The position numbers and the translations under genes are program-made. Of a stretch of DNA of 64,000 nt, positions 33,566 to 46,298 are shown piece after piece (position 1 is the stretch's first letter; every line of letters starts with the position of its first letter). The stretch is from Cherax quadricarinatus. Taxonomy: Eukaryota; Arthropoda; Malacostraca; Decapoda; Parastacidae. The stretch covers positions 10,037,744 to 10,101,743 of the forward strand of contig NC_091390.1 in the NCBI RefSeq assembly GCF_038502225.1, given 5' to 3'. The notes beneath the pieces are model-generated. The model searched no databases. It was given only the letters and a program-made list of their open reading frames with translations, and was not told the DNA's origin.

Positions 33566-35004
33566 ATTCAAATTCAAATTCAAAGTTTATTCTCTATAAG
33601 GATTACAATGCTGAGTTTACAGAATTTGGTTATTGTGTGGTTTACATGTAGTAAAATAATAATTACAGAGTGTACCACTAGAACACCTAGCATGGCTAGG
33701 TATTTCAGGCAGACTTAAATTAAATCTTAAGTTTAAAAAATTACAAAATTATGAGGTAAGTTGGTATTATGGCTAAGTGACTAAATACTAGTTTGTGAGT
33801 TTACCAATGTGAATGCTTTTGTTTTGGCACAATACATAGTTTCAATATTGGAGTATCACAAGCCAACTTATGACTAGTTAAGATTCATTATTTTGAGATT
33901 GAGATTGATATTTCTGTTTATGGTCAAATGGGTGAGTGAGTGTAAGTGTGAACCACCAGGTGGTATTCATATTATTAGTTGACAGGGTGTATCAGGGAGA
34001 TAAGATGTTTTCTGATGGTAGTTTTGAAGGTGATGAATGTGTCTGCAGTTTTAGAATTTTCAGGTAGGGTGTTCCAGATTTTAGGGCCTTTGACATACAT
34101 TGAATTTTTGTAAAGGTTTAGTCGGACACGGGGAATGTCGTAGAGATGTTTGTGTCTGGTGTTATGCCTGTGGGTTCTGTCGCAACTATCAAGAAAGCGT
34201 TTTAGGTCAAGGTTAATATTGGAATTTAAGGTCCTGTAGATGTAGATTGCACAGTAGTAAGTGTGGATGTACTGAACAGGGAGTAAGTTTAGATCTATGA
34301 AGAGTGGGGGGGGGGGTGTTGCCAAGGATGGGATTTAGTGATTATTCTTACTGTGGCTTTTTGTTGGGTTATTATTGGCTTTAGGTGTGTTGCTGCAGTT
34401 GAACCCCAAGCACAGATAGCATAGGTGAGGAATGGATATATAAGTGAATGGTATAGTGTGAGAAGGGCAGTTTGCGGCACGTAGTATCGTATCTTGGAGA
34501 GGATCCCAACCGTTTTGGATACTTTTTTGGTTATGTGTTGGATATGGGTGCTGAAGTTCAGGTTGTTGTCGAGGTATAGGCCAAGGAATTTGCCCTCATT
34601 ATGCCTGGCAATTAGAGTGTTGTCGATCTTAATGTTAATTTGCGCATCTCCTGCTCTGCTACCAAACATAATGTAGTAGGTTTTGTCAGTGTTAAGCATA
34701 AGTTTATTGGCTGTCATCCAAGTCAATATTTTGATCAGCTCCTCGTTAACAATGATGTTGAGGGTGGCAAGATTAGGGTGAGTGATGACGTAAGTCGTGT
34801 CGTCAGCAAAGAGAATGGGGTTCAGGTGTTGAGATACGTTTGGAAGATCATTGATGTATATGAGGAAGAGCAGGGGACCAAGGACACTTCCCTGCGGAAC
34901 TCCAGTATCAAGTGGCTGTGTTGGTGATGCTGTGTCTTTAATGGTGACATACTGATACCTATTAGTAAGGTAAGATTTGAAATATGCAAGCGCATGGCCT
35001 CTTA
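33566..35004 (-). mobile_element. Family L copy A2, 5'-truncated
   Basis: Contains the 3' tail (AATTCAAATTCAAATTC on the plus strand at about 33566-33582), 3' UTR and C-terminal coding part of family L. Similarity stops at about 35004, inside the RT domain. The copy at 57777-59254 stops at exactly the same base with the same adjoining GTCTTGGTATTTCAAGC, so the two are duplicates of one insertion. Confidence 0.9.
33975..35004 (-). pseudogene. Truncated, frameshifted RT of family L (copy A2)
   Basis: Codes from the middle of the RT domain (RGHALAYFKSY, GVPQGSVLGPLLF, FADD) to the stop at 33975. The frame shifts at an 11-G run (about 34306-34316) where copy 1 has 13 G plus an extra TG. The endonuclease and the N-terminal part of the RT are missing, so it cannot make a working enzyme. 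Confidence 0.9.
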
Positions 35005-35106
35005 GTCTTGGTATTTCAAGCATGAGCTAATTCTTGTATATTTAATTATAGAAGACTGTGAGTCGTGAAGCATCACCTCCCATTCTTCTTCAGTAGCTTG
35101 TTTACC

Positions 35107-35242
35107 TGGAGAGAGTTCCGGGGGTCAACGCCCCCGCGGCCCGGTCTGTGACCAGGCCTCATGGTGGATCAGGGCCTGATCAACCAGGCTGTTACTGCTG
35201 GCTGCACACAATCCAACGTACGAGCCACAGCCCGGCTGGTCA
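35107..35242 (-). mobile_element. CR1 family E 3' stub, outer part
   Basis: On the minus strand this is the last codons and short 3' UTR of family E (GTTGACCCCCGGAACTCTC end). The stub is cut at 35242 and resumes at 35998 after a 755-bp insertion. Confidence 0.88.
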
Positions 35243-35997
35243 AGACTCGTCGTTTAAATAACCACTAACATGGCTGCCATATCCATGATTGTTTATGATC
35301 ACATCTCGAGTTCATTATGACAACGATCACTGCACTCCAACATCGCCATCTTGTTTTCTTCCTGTAGAGTGAGTCAGGAATCTCTTGTCTGCTCCTCTGT
35401 CATCATTATGACAACGATCACTGCACTCCAACATCGCCATCTTGTTTTCTTCCTGTAGCGTGAGTCAGGAATCTCTTGTCTGCTCCTCTGTCATCATTAT
35501 GACAACGATCACTGCACTCCAACATCGCCATCTTGTTTTCTTCCTGTAGAGTGAGTCAGGAATCTCTTGTCTGCTCCTCTGTCATCATTATGACAACGAT
35601 CACTGCATTCCAACATCGCCATCTTGTTTTCTTCCTGTAGCGTGAGTCAGGGATCTCTTGTCTGCTCCTCTGTCATCATTATGACAACGATCACTACACT
35701 CCAACATCGCCATCTTGTTTTCTTCCTGTAGCGTGAGTCAGGGATCTCTTGTCTGCTCCTCTGTCATCATTATGACAACGATCACTGCACTCCAACATCG
35801 CCATCTTGTTTTCTTCCTGTAGCGTGAGTCAGGAATCTCTTGTCTGCTCCTCTGTCATCATTTTCTTTAACCTGATTCTTCTCTCTACCTGAAATCTATC
35901 TTCCTCACATTACAAAAGTGCTGTTGTATTGAATTCTCTACTATGTGATCTCGCCCTACATACGAAAATAATCTCAGTGCCTCTAACTTCACCACCT
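35243..35997. mobile_element. Insertion of unknown type carrying a 91-bp array, with 15-bp target duplication
   Basis: CAGCCCGGCTGGTCA occurs at 35228-35242 and again at 35998-36012, and removing the insert with one copy restores a continuous CR1 stub. The insert has a unique left end of 71 bp, six 91-bp repeats and a unique 130-bp right end. No ORF, terminal inverted repeat or poly(A) is obvious. The same insert, with more repeats, lies at 59492-60811. Confidence 0.75.
35314..35865. repeat. 91-bp minisatellite x6
   Basis: Six copies of a 91-bp unit starting ATTATGACAACGATCACTGC and containing GTGAGTCAGGAATCTC. Each unit has TGAGTCA, the AP-1 heptamer. Copies differ by only a few bases. Confidence 0.95.
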
Positions 35998-36060
35998 CAG
36001 CCCGGCTGGTCAGATATCAGCTTTAGGTGCCAGTCCAGTGCCTTCTTGAAGACACTGACA
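35998..36060 (-). mobile_element. CR1 family E 3' stub, inner part
   Basis: The minus strand encodes residues like VFKKALDWHL and SDQPG, matching VFKLALDKHL and PDQPG of the intact ORF2. This is the continuation of the stub at 35107-35242 beyond the insertion. Confidence 0.8.
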
Positions 36061-36215
36061 GGTATGTAGTGTAGGGTAGTGAGAATTTTTACCCTCAGTG
36101 CCAAGTGAGGGAAGGAAGTAAACATTTAGACATAACTGACTGGCATTAACACCAGCTACTGCTAGACGTATAACTAGTGAAGTCACGGTCTTAACTATAC
36201 TGACAGTAACTGACC

Positions 36216-37195
36216 ATCATGTTAACTGCACCACCATCATGTTAACTGCACCACCATCATGTTAACTGCACCACCATCATGTTAACTGCACCACCATCAT
36301 ATTAACTGCACCACCATCATATCAACAGCACCACCATCATATTAACTGCACCACCATCATATCAACAGCAATACCATCATATCAACTGCACCACCATCAT
36401 ATCAACTGCACCACCATCATATCAACTGCACCACCATTATATCAACTGCACCACCATCATATCAAGTGCACCACCATCATATCGACAGCACCACCATTAT
36501 ATCAACTGCACCACCATCATATCAACTGCACCACCATTATATCAACTGCACCACCATTTTATCAACTGCACCACCATCATATCAACTGCACCACCAACAT
36601 ATCAACTGCACCACCAACATATCAACTGCACCACCATCATATCAACTGCACCACCAACATATCAACTGCACCACCATCATATCAACTGCACCACCATCAT
36701 GTTAACTGCACCACCATCATATCAACTGCACCACCATCATATCAACTGCACCACCAACATATCAACTGCACCACCATCATATCAACAGCAATACCATCAT
36801 ATCAACGGCACCACCATCATGTTAACTGCACCACCATCATATCAACTGCACCACCATCATATCAACTGCACCACCAACATATCAACTGCACCACCATCAT
36901 ATCAACAGCACCACCATCATATCAACTGCACCACCATCATATCAACAGCACCACCATCATATCAACTGCACCACCATCATATCAACAGCACCACCATCAT
37001 ATCAACTGCACCACCATCATATCAACAGCACCACCATCATATCAACTGCACCACCATCATATCAACAGCACCACCATCATATCAACTGCACCACCATCAT
37101 ATCAACTGCACCACCATCATATCAACAGCACCGCCATCATATCAACAGCACCACCATCGTATCAACAGCACTGCCATGATATCAACAGCACCAGT
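36216..37195. repeat. 20-bp minisatellite (CACCATCAT family)
   Basis: About 49 copies of a 20-bp unit close to TGCACCACCATCATATCAAC. Left-hand units carry ATGTTAAC in place of ATATCAAC, and ACAGC alternates with ACTGC. The His/Thr/Ser-rich open frames over it are artefacts. A longer sister array lies at 61027-64000. Confidence 0.95.
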
Positions 37196-37261
37196 GTTAA
37201 TGGGAGTGTAACACAGGATAATCTGCTAAATCTACAAAACAAACACCAAGGAAACTGTCAA

Positions 37262-37516
37262 GTTATAGCGGCGGTTCCTTCCCTCAGTGCCAAGTGCGGG
37301 AAGGTTCCTTCCCTCAGTGCCAAGTGCGGGAAGGTTCCTTCCCTCAGTGCCAAGTGCGGGAAGGTTCCTTCCCTCAGTGCCAAGTGCGGGAAGGTTCCTT
37401 CCCTCAGTGCCAAGTGCGGGAAGGTTCCTTCCCTCAGTGCCAAGTGCGGGAAGGTTCCTTCCCTCAGTGCCAAGTGCGGGAAGGTTCCTTCCCTCAGTGC
37501 CAAGTGCGGGAAGGAA
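37262..37516. repeat. 30-bp minisatellite (CCCTCAGTGCCAAGTGCGGG)
   Basis: Eight and a half nearly identical copies of a 30-bp unit with GGTTCCTTCC and CCCTCAGTGCCAAGTGCGGG. A single ancestral-looking unit occurs at about 36088-36115, and again at about 60905-60930 in the duplicated block. Confidence 0.95.
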
Positions 37517-37834
37517 GTGGATTAGTTAAATAGCCAAGGATTTTTTTTTCAATAGCTGACTTTGATATTAACTGGCCAGTGTACATTAGGAGGAAAACAT
37601 AGAAGAAAACACCGAATGTAACAACAAAACTCGAAGGAATCTTTCATGGTGCAGTGGCCGTTTTTCCCTCAGTGCTTTTAAAAATATCTGAAACATTAAC
37701 TTTACGACGACCAGTCAACAACACGACGCAGCTCCGCTAAATGGCACTGATGAGGCTTTGGGCGGATAACGCCATTGATTATTTTTTTTTATCCTGACAG
37801 GATGGAAATGAGTTAAGAGTGTAATAGGTAAATC

Positions 37835-38340
37835 TGGTCAGTGAAGTGAGGAGTGAAAGGGGTCTCTGAAGGGAACAAGTGAGGAGTGAAACGGGTCTCT
37901 GAAGTAAGGGGACAAGTGAGGATTGAAAGGGGTCTCTGATGTAAGGGGACAAGTGAGGAGTGAAAAGGGTCTCTGAAGTAAGGGGACAAGTGAGGAGTGA
38001 AAGGGGTCTCTGAAGTAAGGGGACAAGTGAGGAGTGAAAGGGGTCTCTGAAGTAAGGGGACAAGTGAGGAGTGAAAAGGGTCTCTGAAGTAAGGGAACAA
38101 GTGAGGAGTGAAAGGGGTCTCTGAAGTAAGGGAACAAGTGAGGAGTGAAAGGGGTCTCTGAAGTAAGGGGACAAGTGAGGAGTGAAAAGGGTCTCTGAAG
38201 TAAGGGAACAAGTGAGGAGTGAAAGGGGTCTCTGAAGTAAGGGAACAAGTGAGGAGTGAAAGGGGTCTCTGAAGTAAGGGAACAAGTGAGGAGCAAAAGG
38301 GATCTCTGAAGTAGGGGATACATGAGGGGTGAAGGGGGTT
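37835..38340. repeat. 37-bp minisatellite
   Basis: About 13 copies of a 37-bp unit containing GAAGTAAGGGGACAAGTGAG and GAAAGGGGTCTCT. Edge units are more diverged. Overlapping minus-strand open frames (111 bp is three units) are artefacts. Confidence 0.95.
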
Positions 38341-38481
38341 TGTAAAGTAAAGGGAATAACTGAAAGAGGTTTGTGGAATAAGATAACAAGAAATTTACTA
38401 GTAGCTACTTTGCCATTGCTAGGTGACTAACAGCGGTCAGTGGTTTCTTAACAAAAAAAAATTGTAAAGTGATAGTGTAGA

Positions 38482-38835
38482 GTGAAGATGGTTGGCATTA
38501 GAGGGATACAGGCTGCCATAATTATTTTTCTCCTTATCCTGCAGTTCTCTGAAGAAAGAAATCGGTCATGGGGACTGGTAAAGACGAAAGGGGTGACAGC
38601 ACGATGGTCAGTGAAAGACCAACAGTTGCCATCCTACCAGAAATTTAAATGTCACTATCACCACAAGGTCTAGCAACACCGCATATCCAAACAAAAACAA
38701 TGGTGCACAGCTTTTATTGTGGCGCTATTAAGTGACGATATCCATACTAATCCAGGACCTCAAATTATGGTACAGGTGAAAAACAGACAGATAAGTGATG
38801 GTGATAATGACAGTCTAGCAGCTAGGAATGATAAC
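38482..38835 (+). pseudogene. Retrotransposon ORF fragment with 2A-like motif
   Basis: A single reading frame (with one stop at 38671-38673) runs from a hydrophobic N-terminal stretch (AAIIIFLLILQF) to ALLSDDIHTNPGPQ at about 38722-38763, then about 25 more codons before the 23-bp array begins. D-x-x-x-NPGP is the core of 2A-like peptides, which occur near the N terminus of ORF2 in some CR1/L2/Crack-type elements. The usual E is H here, so ribosome skipping is doubtful. The fragment has lost the endonuclease and RT regions. The assignment rests mainly on this motif. Confidence 0.55.
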
Positions 38836-38839
38836 CTTA

Positions 38840-41461
38840 CACTACTGCATGACCAGTTACGTCACTACTGCATGACCAGTTACGTCACTACTGCATGACC
38901 AGTTACGTCACTACTGCATGACCAGTTACGTCACTACTGCATGACCAGTTACGTCACTACTGCATGACCAGTTACGTCACTACTGCATGACCAGTTACGT
39001 CACTACTGCATGACCAGTTACGTCACTACTGCATGACCAGTTACGTCACTACTGCATGACCAGTTACGTCACTACTGCATGACCAGTTACGTCACTACTG
39101 CATGACCAGTTACTGTCACTACTGCATGACCAGTTACGTCACTACTGCATGACCAGTTACGTCACTACTGCATGACCAGTTACGTCACTACTGCATGACC
39201 AGTTACGTCACTACTGCATGACCAGTTACGTCACTACTGCATGACCAGTTACGTCACTAGTACTTCATGACCAGTTACGTCACTACTGCATGACCAGTTA
39301 CGTCACTACTGCATGACCAGTTACGTCACTACTGCATGACCAGTTACGTCACTACTGCATGACCAGTTACGTCACTACTGCATGACCAGTTACGTCACTA
39401 CTGCATGACCAGTTACGTCACTACTGCATGACCAGTTACGTCACTACTGCATGACCAGTTACGTCACTACTGCATGACCAGTTACGTCACTACTGCATGA
39501 CCAGTTACGTCACTACTGCATGACCAGTTACGTCACTACTGCATGACCAGTTACGTCACTACTGCATGACCAGTTACGTCACTACTGCATGACCAGTTAC
39601 GTCACTACTGCATGACCAGTTACGTCACTACTGCATGACCAGTTACGTCACTACTGCATGACCAGTTACGTCACTACTGCATGACCAGTTACGTCACTAC
39701 TGCATGACCAGTTACGTCACTACTGCATGACCAGTTACGTCACTACTGCATGACCAGTTACGTCACTACTGCATGACCAGTTATGTCACTACTGCATGAC
39801 CAGTTACGTCACTACTGCATGACCAGTTACGTCACTACTGCATGACCAGTCACTACATGACCAGTTACGTCACTACTGCATGACCAGTTACGTCACTACT
39901 GCATGACCAGTTACGTCACTACTGCATGACCAGTTACGTCACTACTGCATGACCAGTTACGTCACTACTGCATGACCAGTTACGTCACTACTGCATGACC
40001 AGTTACGTCACTACTGCATGACCAGTTACGTCACTACTGCATGACCAGTTACGTCACTACTGCATGACCAGTTACGTCACTACTGCATGACCAGTTACGT
40101 CACTACTGCATGACCAGTTACGTCACTACTGCATGACCAGTTACGTCACTACTGCATGACCAGTTACGTCACTACTGCATGACCAGTTACGTCACTACTG
40201 CATGACCAGTTACGTCACTACTGCATGACCAGTTACGTCACTACTGCATGACCAGTTACGTCACTACTGCATGACCAGTTACGTCACTACTGCATGACCA
40301 GTTACGTCACTCCTGCATGACCACTACTGCATGACCAGTTACGTCACTACTGCATGACCAGTTACGTCACTACTGCATGACCAGTTACGTCACTACTGCA
40401 TGACCAGTTACGTCACTACTGCATGACCAGTTACGTCACTACTGCATGACCAGTCACTACTGCATCAGTTACGTCACTACTGCATGACCAGTTACGTCAC
40501 TACTGCATGACCAGTTACGTCACTACTGCATGACCAGTTACGTCACTACTGCATGACCAGTCACTACGCATCACTACTGCATGACCAGTTACGTCACTAC
40601 TGCATGACCAGTTACGTCACTACTGCATGACCAGTTACGTCACTACTGCATGACCAGTTACGTCACTACTGCATGACCAGTTACGTCACTACTGCATGAC
40701 CAGTTACGTCACTACTGCATGACCAGTTACGTCACTACTGCATGACCAGTTACGTCACTACTGCATGACCAGTTGCATCACTACTGCATGACCAGTTACG
40801 TCACTACTGCATGACCAGTTACGTCACTACTGCATGACCAGTTACGTCACTACTGCATGACCAGTTACGTCACTACTGCATGACCAGTTACGTCACTACT
40901 GCATGACCAGTTACGTCACTACTGCATGACCAGTTACGTCACTACTGCATGACCAGTTACGTCACTACTGCATGACCAGTTACTGTCACTACTGCATGAC
41001 CAGTTACGTCACTACTGCATGACCAGTTACGTCACTACTGCATGACCAGTTACGTCACTACTGCATGACCAGTTACGTCACTACTGCATGACCAGTTACG
41101 TCTCTACTGCATGACCCGTTAGTTCTCTACTGCATGACCAGTTACGTCACTACTGCATGACCAGTTACGTCACTACTGCATGACCAGTTACGTCACTACT
41201 GCATGACCAGTTACGTCACTACTGCATGACCAGTTACGTCACTACTGCATGACCAGTTACGTCACTACTGCATGACCAGTTACGTCACTACTGCATGACC
41301 AGTTACGTCACTACTGCATGACCAGTTACGTCACTACTGCATGACCAGTTACGTCACTACTGCATGACCAGTTACGTCACTACTGCATGACCAGTTACGT
41401 CACTACTGCATGACCAGTTACGTCACTACTGCATGACCAGTTACGTCACTACTGCATGACC
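38840..41461. repeat. 23-bp minisatellite, second array
   Basis: About 114 copies of the same 23-bp unit as at 12614-13615 (ACCAGTTACGTCACTACTG core), more homogeneous than the first array. A few units are truncated (near 39850, 40320, 40455 and 40560). It passes directly into the 30-bp satellite. Confidence 0.98.
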
Positions 41462-41462
41462 A

Positions 41463-44400
41463 ACATCCTACATTATTATTGAGTACAACAACACATCCAA
41501 CATTATTATTATTGAGTACAACAACACATCCAACATTATTATTGAGTACAACAACACATCCAACATTATTATTGAGTACAACAACACATCCAACATTATT
41601 ATTGAGTACAACAACACATCCAACATTATTATTGAGTAAAACAACACATAATACATTATTATTGAGTACAACAACACATCCTACATTATTATTGAGTACA
41701 ACAACACATCCTTCATTATTATTGAGTACAACAACACATCCAACATTATTATTGAGTACAACAACACATCCTACATTATTATTGAGTACAACAACACATC
41801 CTACATTATTATTGAGTACAACAACACATCCAACATTATTATTGAGTACAACAACACATCCTACATTATTATTGAGTACAACAACACATCCTACATTATT
41901 ATTGAGTACAACAACACATCCTACATTATTATTGAGTACAACAACACATCCTACATTATTATTGAGTACAACAACACATCCTACATTATTATTGAGTACA
42001 ACAACACATCCAACATTATTATTGAGTACAACAACACATCCTACATTATTATTGAGTACAACAACACATCCTACATTATTATTGAGTACAACAACACATC
42101 CAACATTATTATTGAGTACAACAACACATCCTACATTATTATTGAGTACAACAACACATCCAACATTATTATTGAGTACAACACATCCACATCCTACATT
42201 ATTATTGAGTACATCAACACATCCTACATTATTATTGAGTACAACAACACATCCAACATTATTATTGAGTACAACAACACATCCACATCCATACATTATT
42301 ATTGAGTACAACAACACATCCACATTATTATTGAGTCACATCCTACATTATTATTATTGAGTACAACAACACATCCAACATTATTATTGAGTACAACAAC
42401 ACATCCAACATTATTATTGAGTACAACAACACATCCAACATTATTATTGAGTACAACAACACATCCTACATTATTATTATTGAGTACAACAACACATCCA
42501 ACATTATTATTGAGTACAACAACACATCCAACATTATTATTGAGTACAACAACACATCCTACATTATTATTGAGTACAACAACACATCCAACATTATTAT
42601 TGAGTACAACAACACATCCTACATTATTATTGAGTACAACAACACATCCAACATTATTATTGAGTACAACAACACATCCTACATTATTATTGAGTACAAC
42701 AACACATCCAACATTATTATTATTGAGTACAACAACACATCCTACATTATTATTGAGTACAACAACACATCCAACATTATTATTGAGTACAACAACACAT
42801 CCTACATTATTATTGAGTACAACAACACATCCAACATTATTATTATTGAGTACAACAACACATCCATCCAACATTATTATTGAGTACAACAACAACACAT
42901 TTATTATTGAGTACAACAACACACATTATTATTATTGAGTACAACAACACATCCTACATTATTATTGAGTACAACAACACATCCAACATTATTATTGAGT
43001 ACAACAACACATCCTACATTATTATTGAGTACAACAACACATCCTACATTTATTATTGAGTACAACAACACATCCAACATTATTATTGAGTACAACAACA
43101 CATCCTACATTATTATTGAGTACAACAACACATCCTACATTATTATTGAGTACAACAACACATCCAACATTATTATTGAGTACAACAACACATCCAACAT
43201 TATTATTGAGTACAACACATCCACATCCTACATTATTATTGAGTACAACAACACATCCTACACATTATTATTGAGTACAACAATCCACATCCAACATTAT
43301 TATTGAGTACAACAACACATCCAACATTATTATTGAGTACAACAACACATCCAACATTATTATTGAGTACAACAACACATCCAACATTATTATTGAGTAC
43401 AACAACACATCCAACATTATTATTGAGTACAACAACACATCCTACATTATTATTGAGTACAACAACACATCCTACATTTATTATTGAGTACAACAACACA
43501 TCCAACATTATTATTGAGTACAACAACACATCCAACATTATTATTGAGTACAACAACACATCCTACATTATTATTGAGTACAACAACACATCCTACATTA
43601 TTATTATTGAGTACAACAACACATCCAACATTATTATTGAGTACAACAACACATCCAACATTATTATTGAGTACAACAACACATCCTACATTATTATTGA
43701 GTACAACAACACATCCTACATTTATTATTGAGTACAGCAACACATCCAACATTATTATTGAGTACAACAACACATCCAACATTATTATTGAGTAAAACAA
43801 CACATAATACATTATTATTGAGTACAACAACACATCCAACATTTATTATTGAGTAGAACAAGACATCCTACATTTATTATTGAGTACAACAACACATCCT
43901 ACATTTATTATTGAGTACAACAACACATCCAACATTATTATTATTGAGTACAACAACACATCCTACATTTATTATTGAGTACAACAACACATCCTACATT
44001 TATTATTGAGTACAACAACACATCCTACATTTATTATTGAGTACAACAACACATCCAACATTATTATTGAGTACAACAACACATCCTACATTTATTATTG
44101 AGTACAACAACACATCCTACATTTATTATTGAGTACAATAACACATGCGACATTTATTATTGAGTACAACAACACACCCAACATTATTATTGAGTACAAC
44201 AACACATCCTACATTATTATTGAGTACAACAATACATCCTACATTTATTATTGAGTACAACAACACATCCTACATTTATTATTGAGTACAACAACACATC
44301 CTACATTTATTATTGAGTACAACAACACATCCTACATTTATTATTGAGTACAACAACACATCCTACATTTATTATTGAGTACAACAACACACCCAACATT

Positions 44401-45103
44401 ATTATTGAGTACAACAACACATCCTACATTATTATTGAGTACAACAACACATCCTACATTTATTATTGAGTACAACAACACATCCTACATTTATTATTGA
44501 GTACAACAACACATCCTACATTTATTATTGAGTACAACAACACATCCTACATTTATTATTGAGTACAACAACACACCCAACATTATTATTGAGTACAACA
44601 ACACATCCTACATTATTATTGAGTACAACAACACATCCTACATTATTATTGAGTACAACACATCCTACATTTATTATTGAGTACAACAACACACCCAACA
44701 TTATTATTGAGTACAACAACACATCCTACATTATTATTGAGTACAACAACACACCCAACATTATTATTGAGTACAGCAACACATCCAACATTATTATTGA
44801 GTACAGCAACACATCCAACATTATTATTGAGTACAGCAACACATCTTACATTATTATTGAGTACAGCAACACATCCAACATTATTATTGAGTACAGCAAC
44901 ACATCCTACATTATTATTGAGTACAGCAACACATCCAACATTATTATTGAGTACAACAACACACCCAACATTATTATTGAGTACAACAACACATCCTACA
45001 TTATTATTGAGTACAGCAACACACCCAACATTATTACTGAGTACAACAACACATCCAACATTATTATTGAGTACAGCAACACATCCTACATTTATTATTA
45101 TTC
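41463..45103. repeat. 30-bp satellite, second array
   Basis: About 120 copies of the 30-bp unit of 13616-23345. From about 43830 rightward the array shifts to a 31-bp TTTATTATT variant with CACACCCAAC units at irregular intervals. From about 44770 a GTACAGCAAC variant predominates. The right end is thus the most diverged. Confidence 0.98.
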
Positions 45104-45152
45104 AACAATGAAAAAACTTGAGAAATAAAGAAAATCATTTTAACATCAGAGA

Positions 45153-45540
45153 AACACATCTCAGTGAATCTGATCTTACATTTGACTTTGAGTACAGGTA
45201 ACATCTCAGTGAATCTGATCTTACATTTGACTTTGAGTACAGGTAACATCTCAGTGAATCTGATCTTACATTTGACTTTGAGTACAGGTAACATCTCAGT
45301 GAATCTGATCTTACATTTGACTTTGAGTACAGGTAACATCTCAGTGAATCTGATCTTACATTTGACTTTGAGTACAGGTAACATGTCAGTGAATCTGATC
45401 TTACATTTGACTTTGAGTACAGGTAACATGTCAGTGAATCTGATCTTACATTTGACTTTGAGTACAGGTAACATCTCAGTGAATCTGATCTTACATTTGA
45501 CCTTGAGTACAGGTAACATCTCAGTGAATCTGATCTTACA
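45153..45540. repeat. 45-bp minisatellite
   Basis: Nearly nine copies of a 45-bp unit (AACATCTCAGTGAATCTGAT and TTTGACTTTGAGTACAGG segments). With a period divisible by three it keeps frames open on both strands (138 and 170 codons), which I do not regard as genes. Confidence 0.95.
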
Positions 45541-45545
45541 TTCCC

Positions 45546-45779
45546 TTGCCTTCAATCCTGCAAAATCATCTATCACTTAAAAATCAATGCTGTCAACTGA
45601 CATATTTTCTATGGATAACATTGTTAAGTCAAAGATTCTGGATTGACACATTGGACTGTAAATAGTTGTTAATCAGCTTCAACTTGTAGAGACAACTTTC
45701 ACAAGAAGCCACAGAAACACATATAGTAAGGAACAACCTCAGGCAAAGTGTCAGAGTTGCAAGAGATTCAATGAATTCA
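45546..45779. other. Short spacer before family L copy B
   Basis: No gene seen. The last 45 bases (from about 45735, AGGCAAAGTGTCAGAGTTGC) are repeated almost exactly at about 57777, outside the family L tail proper. Confidence 0.6.
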
Positions 45780-46298
45780 ATTAAATTCAATTCAAATTCA
45801 AAGTTTATTCTCTATAAGGATTACAATGCTGATTTTACAGAATTTGGGTATTGTGTGGTTTACAAGTAGTAAAATAATAATTACAGAGTGTACCACTAGA
45901 ACACCTAGCATGGCTAGGCATTTCGGGCAAACTTAGCTTAAATCTCAATTTTAAACATTACAAAGTATGAGGTAAGTTGGTATTATGGCTAAGTGACTAA
46001 GTACTAGTTTGTGAGTTTAGCAATGTGAATGCTTTTGTTTTGGCACAATACATAGTTTCAGTATTGGAGTATCACAAGCCAACTTATGACTAGTTAGGAT
46101 TCATTATTTTAAGATTGAGATTGATATTTCTTTTTATGGTCAAATGGGTGAGTGTGTGAACACCAGGTGGTATTCGTGTAATTAGTTGACAGGGTGTATC
46201 AGGGAGATAAGATGTTTTCTAACGGTAGTTTTGAAGGTGATGAATGTGTCTGCAGTTCTAGAGTTCTCAGGTAGGGTGTTACAGATTTTAGGGCCTTT
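45780..46298 (-). mobile_element. Family L copy B, 3' part
   Basis: The 3' tail, 3' UTR and last codons (stop at about 46182-46184) of a family L element. It is interrupted at 46298 by the BEL/Pao element. The rest of the same copy lies at 54521-57480 in the same orientation. Confidence 0.88.

Noticed and set aside
36466..37211. His/Thr/Ser-rich repeat proteins over the CACCATCAT array
   Set aside because: They are direct translations of the 20-bp minisatellite (60 bp is 20 codons) with no upstream gene structure.
45064..45580. Opposing 138- and 170-codon repeat proteins over the 45-bp array
   Set aside because: The 45-bp period is 15 codons, so frames on both strands stay open by arithmetic.
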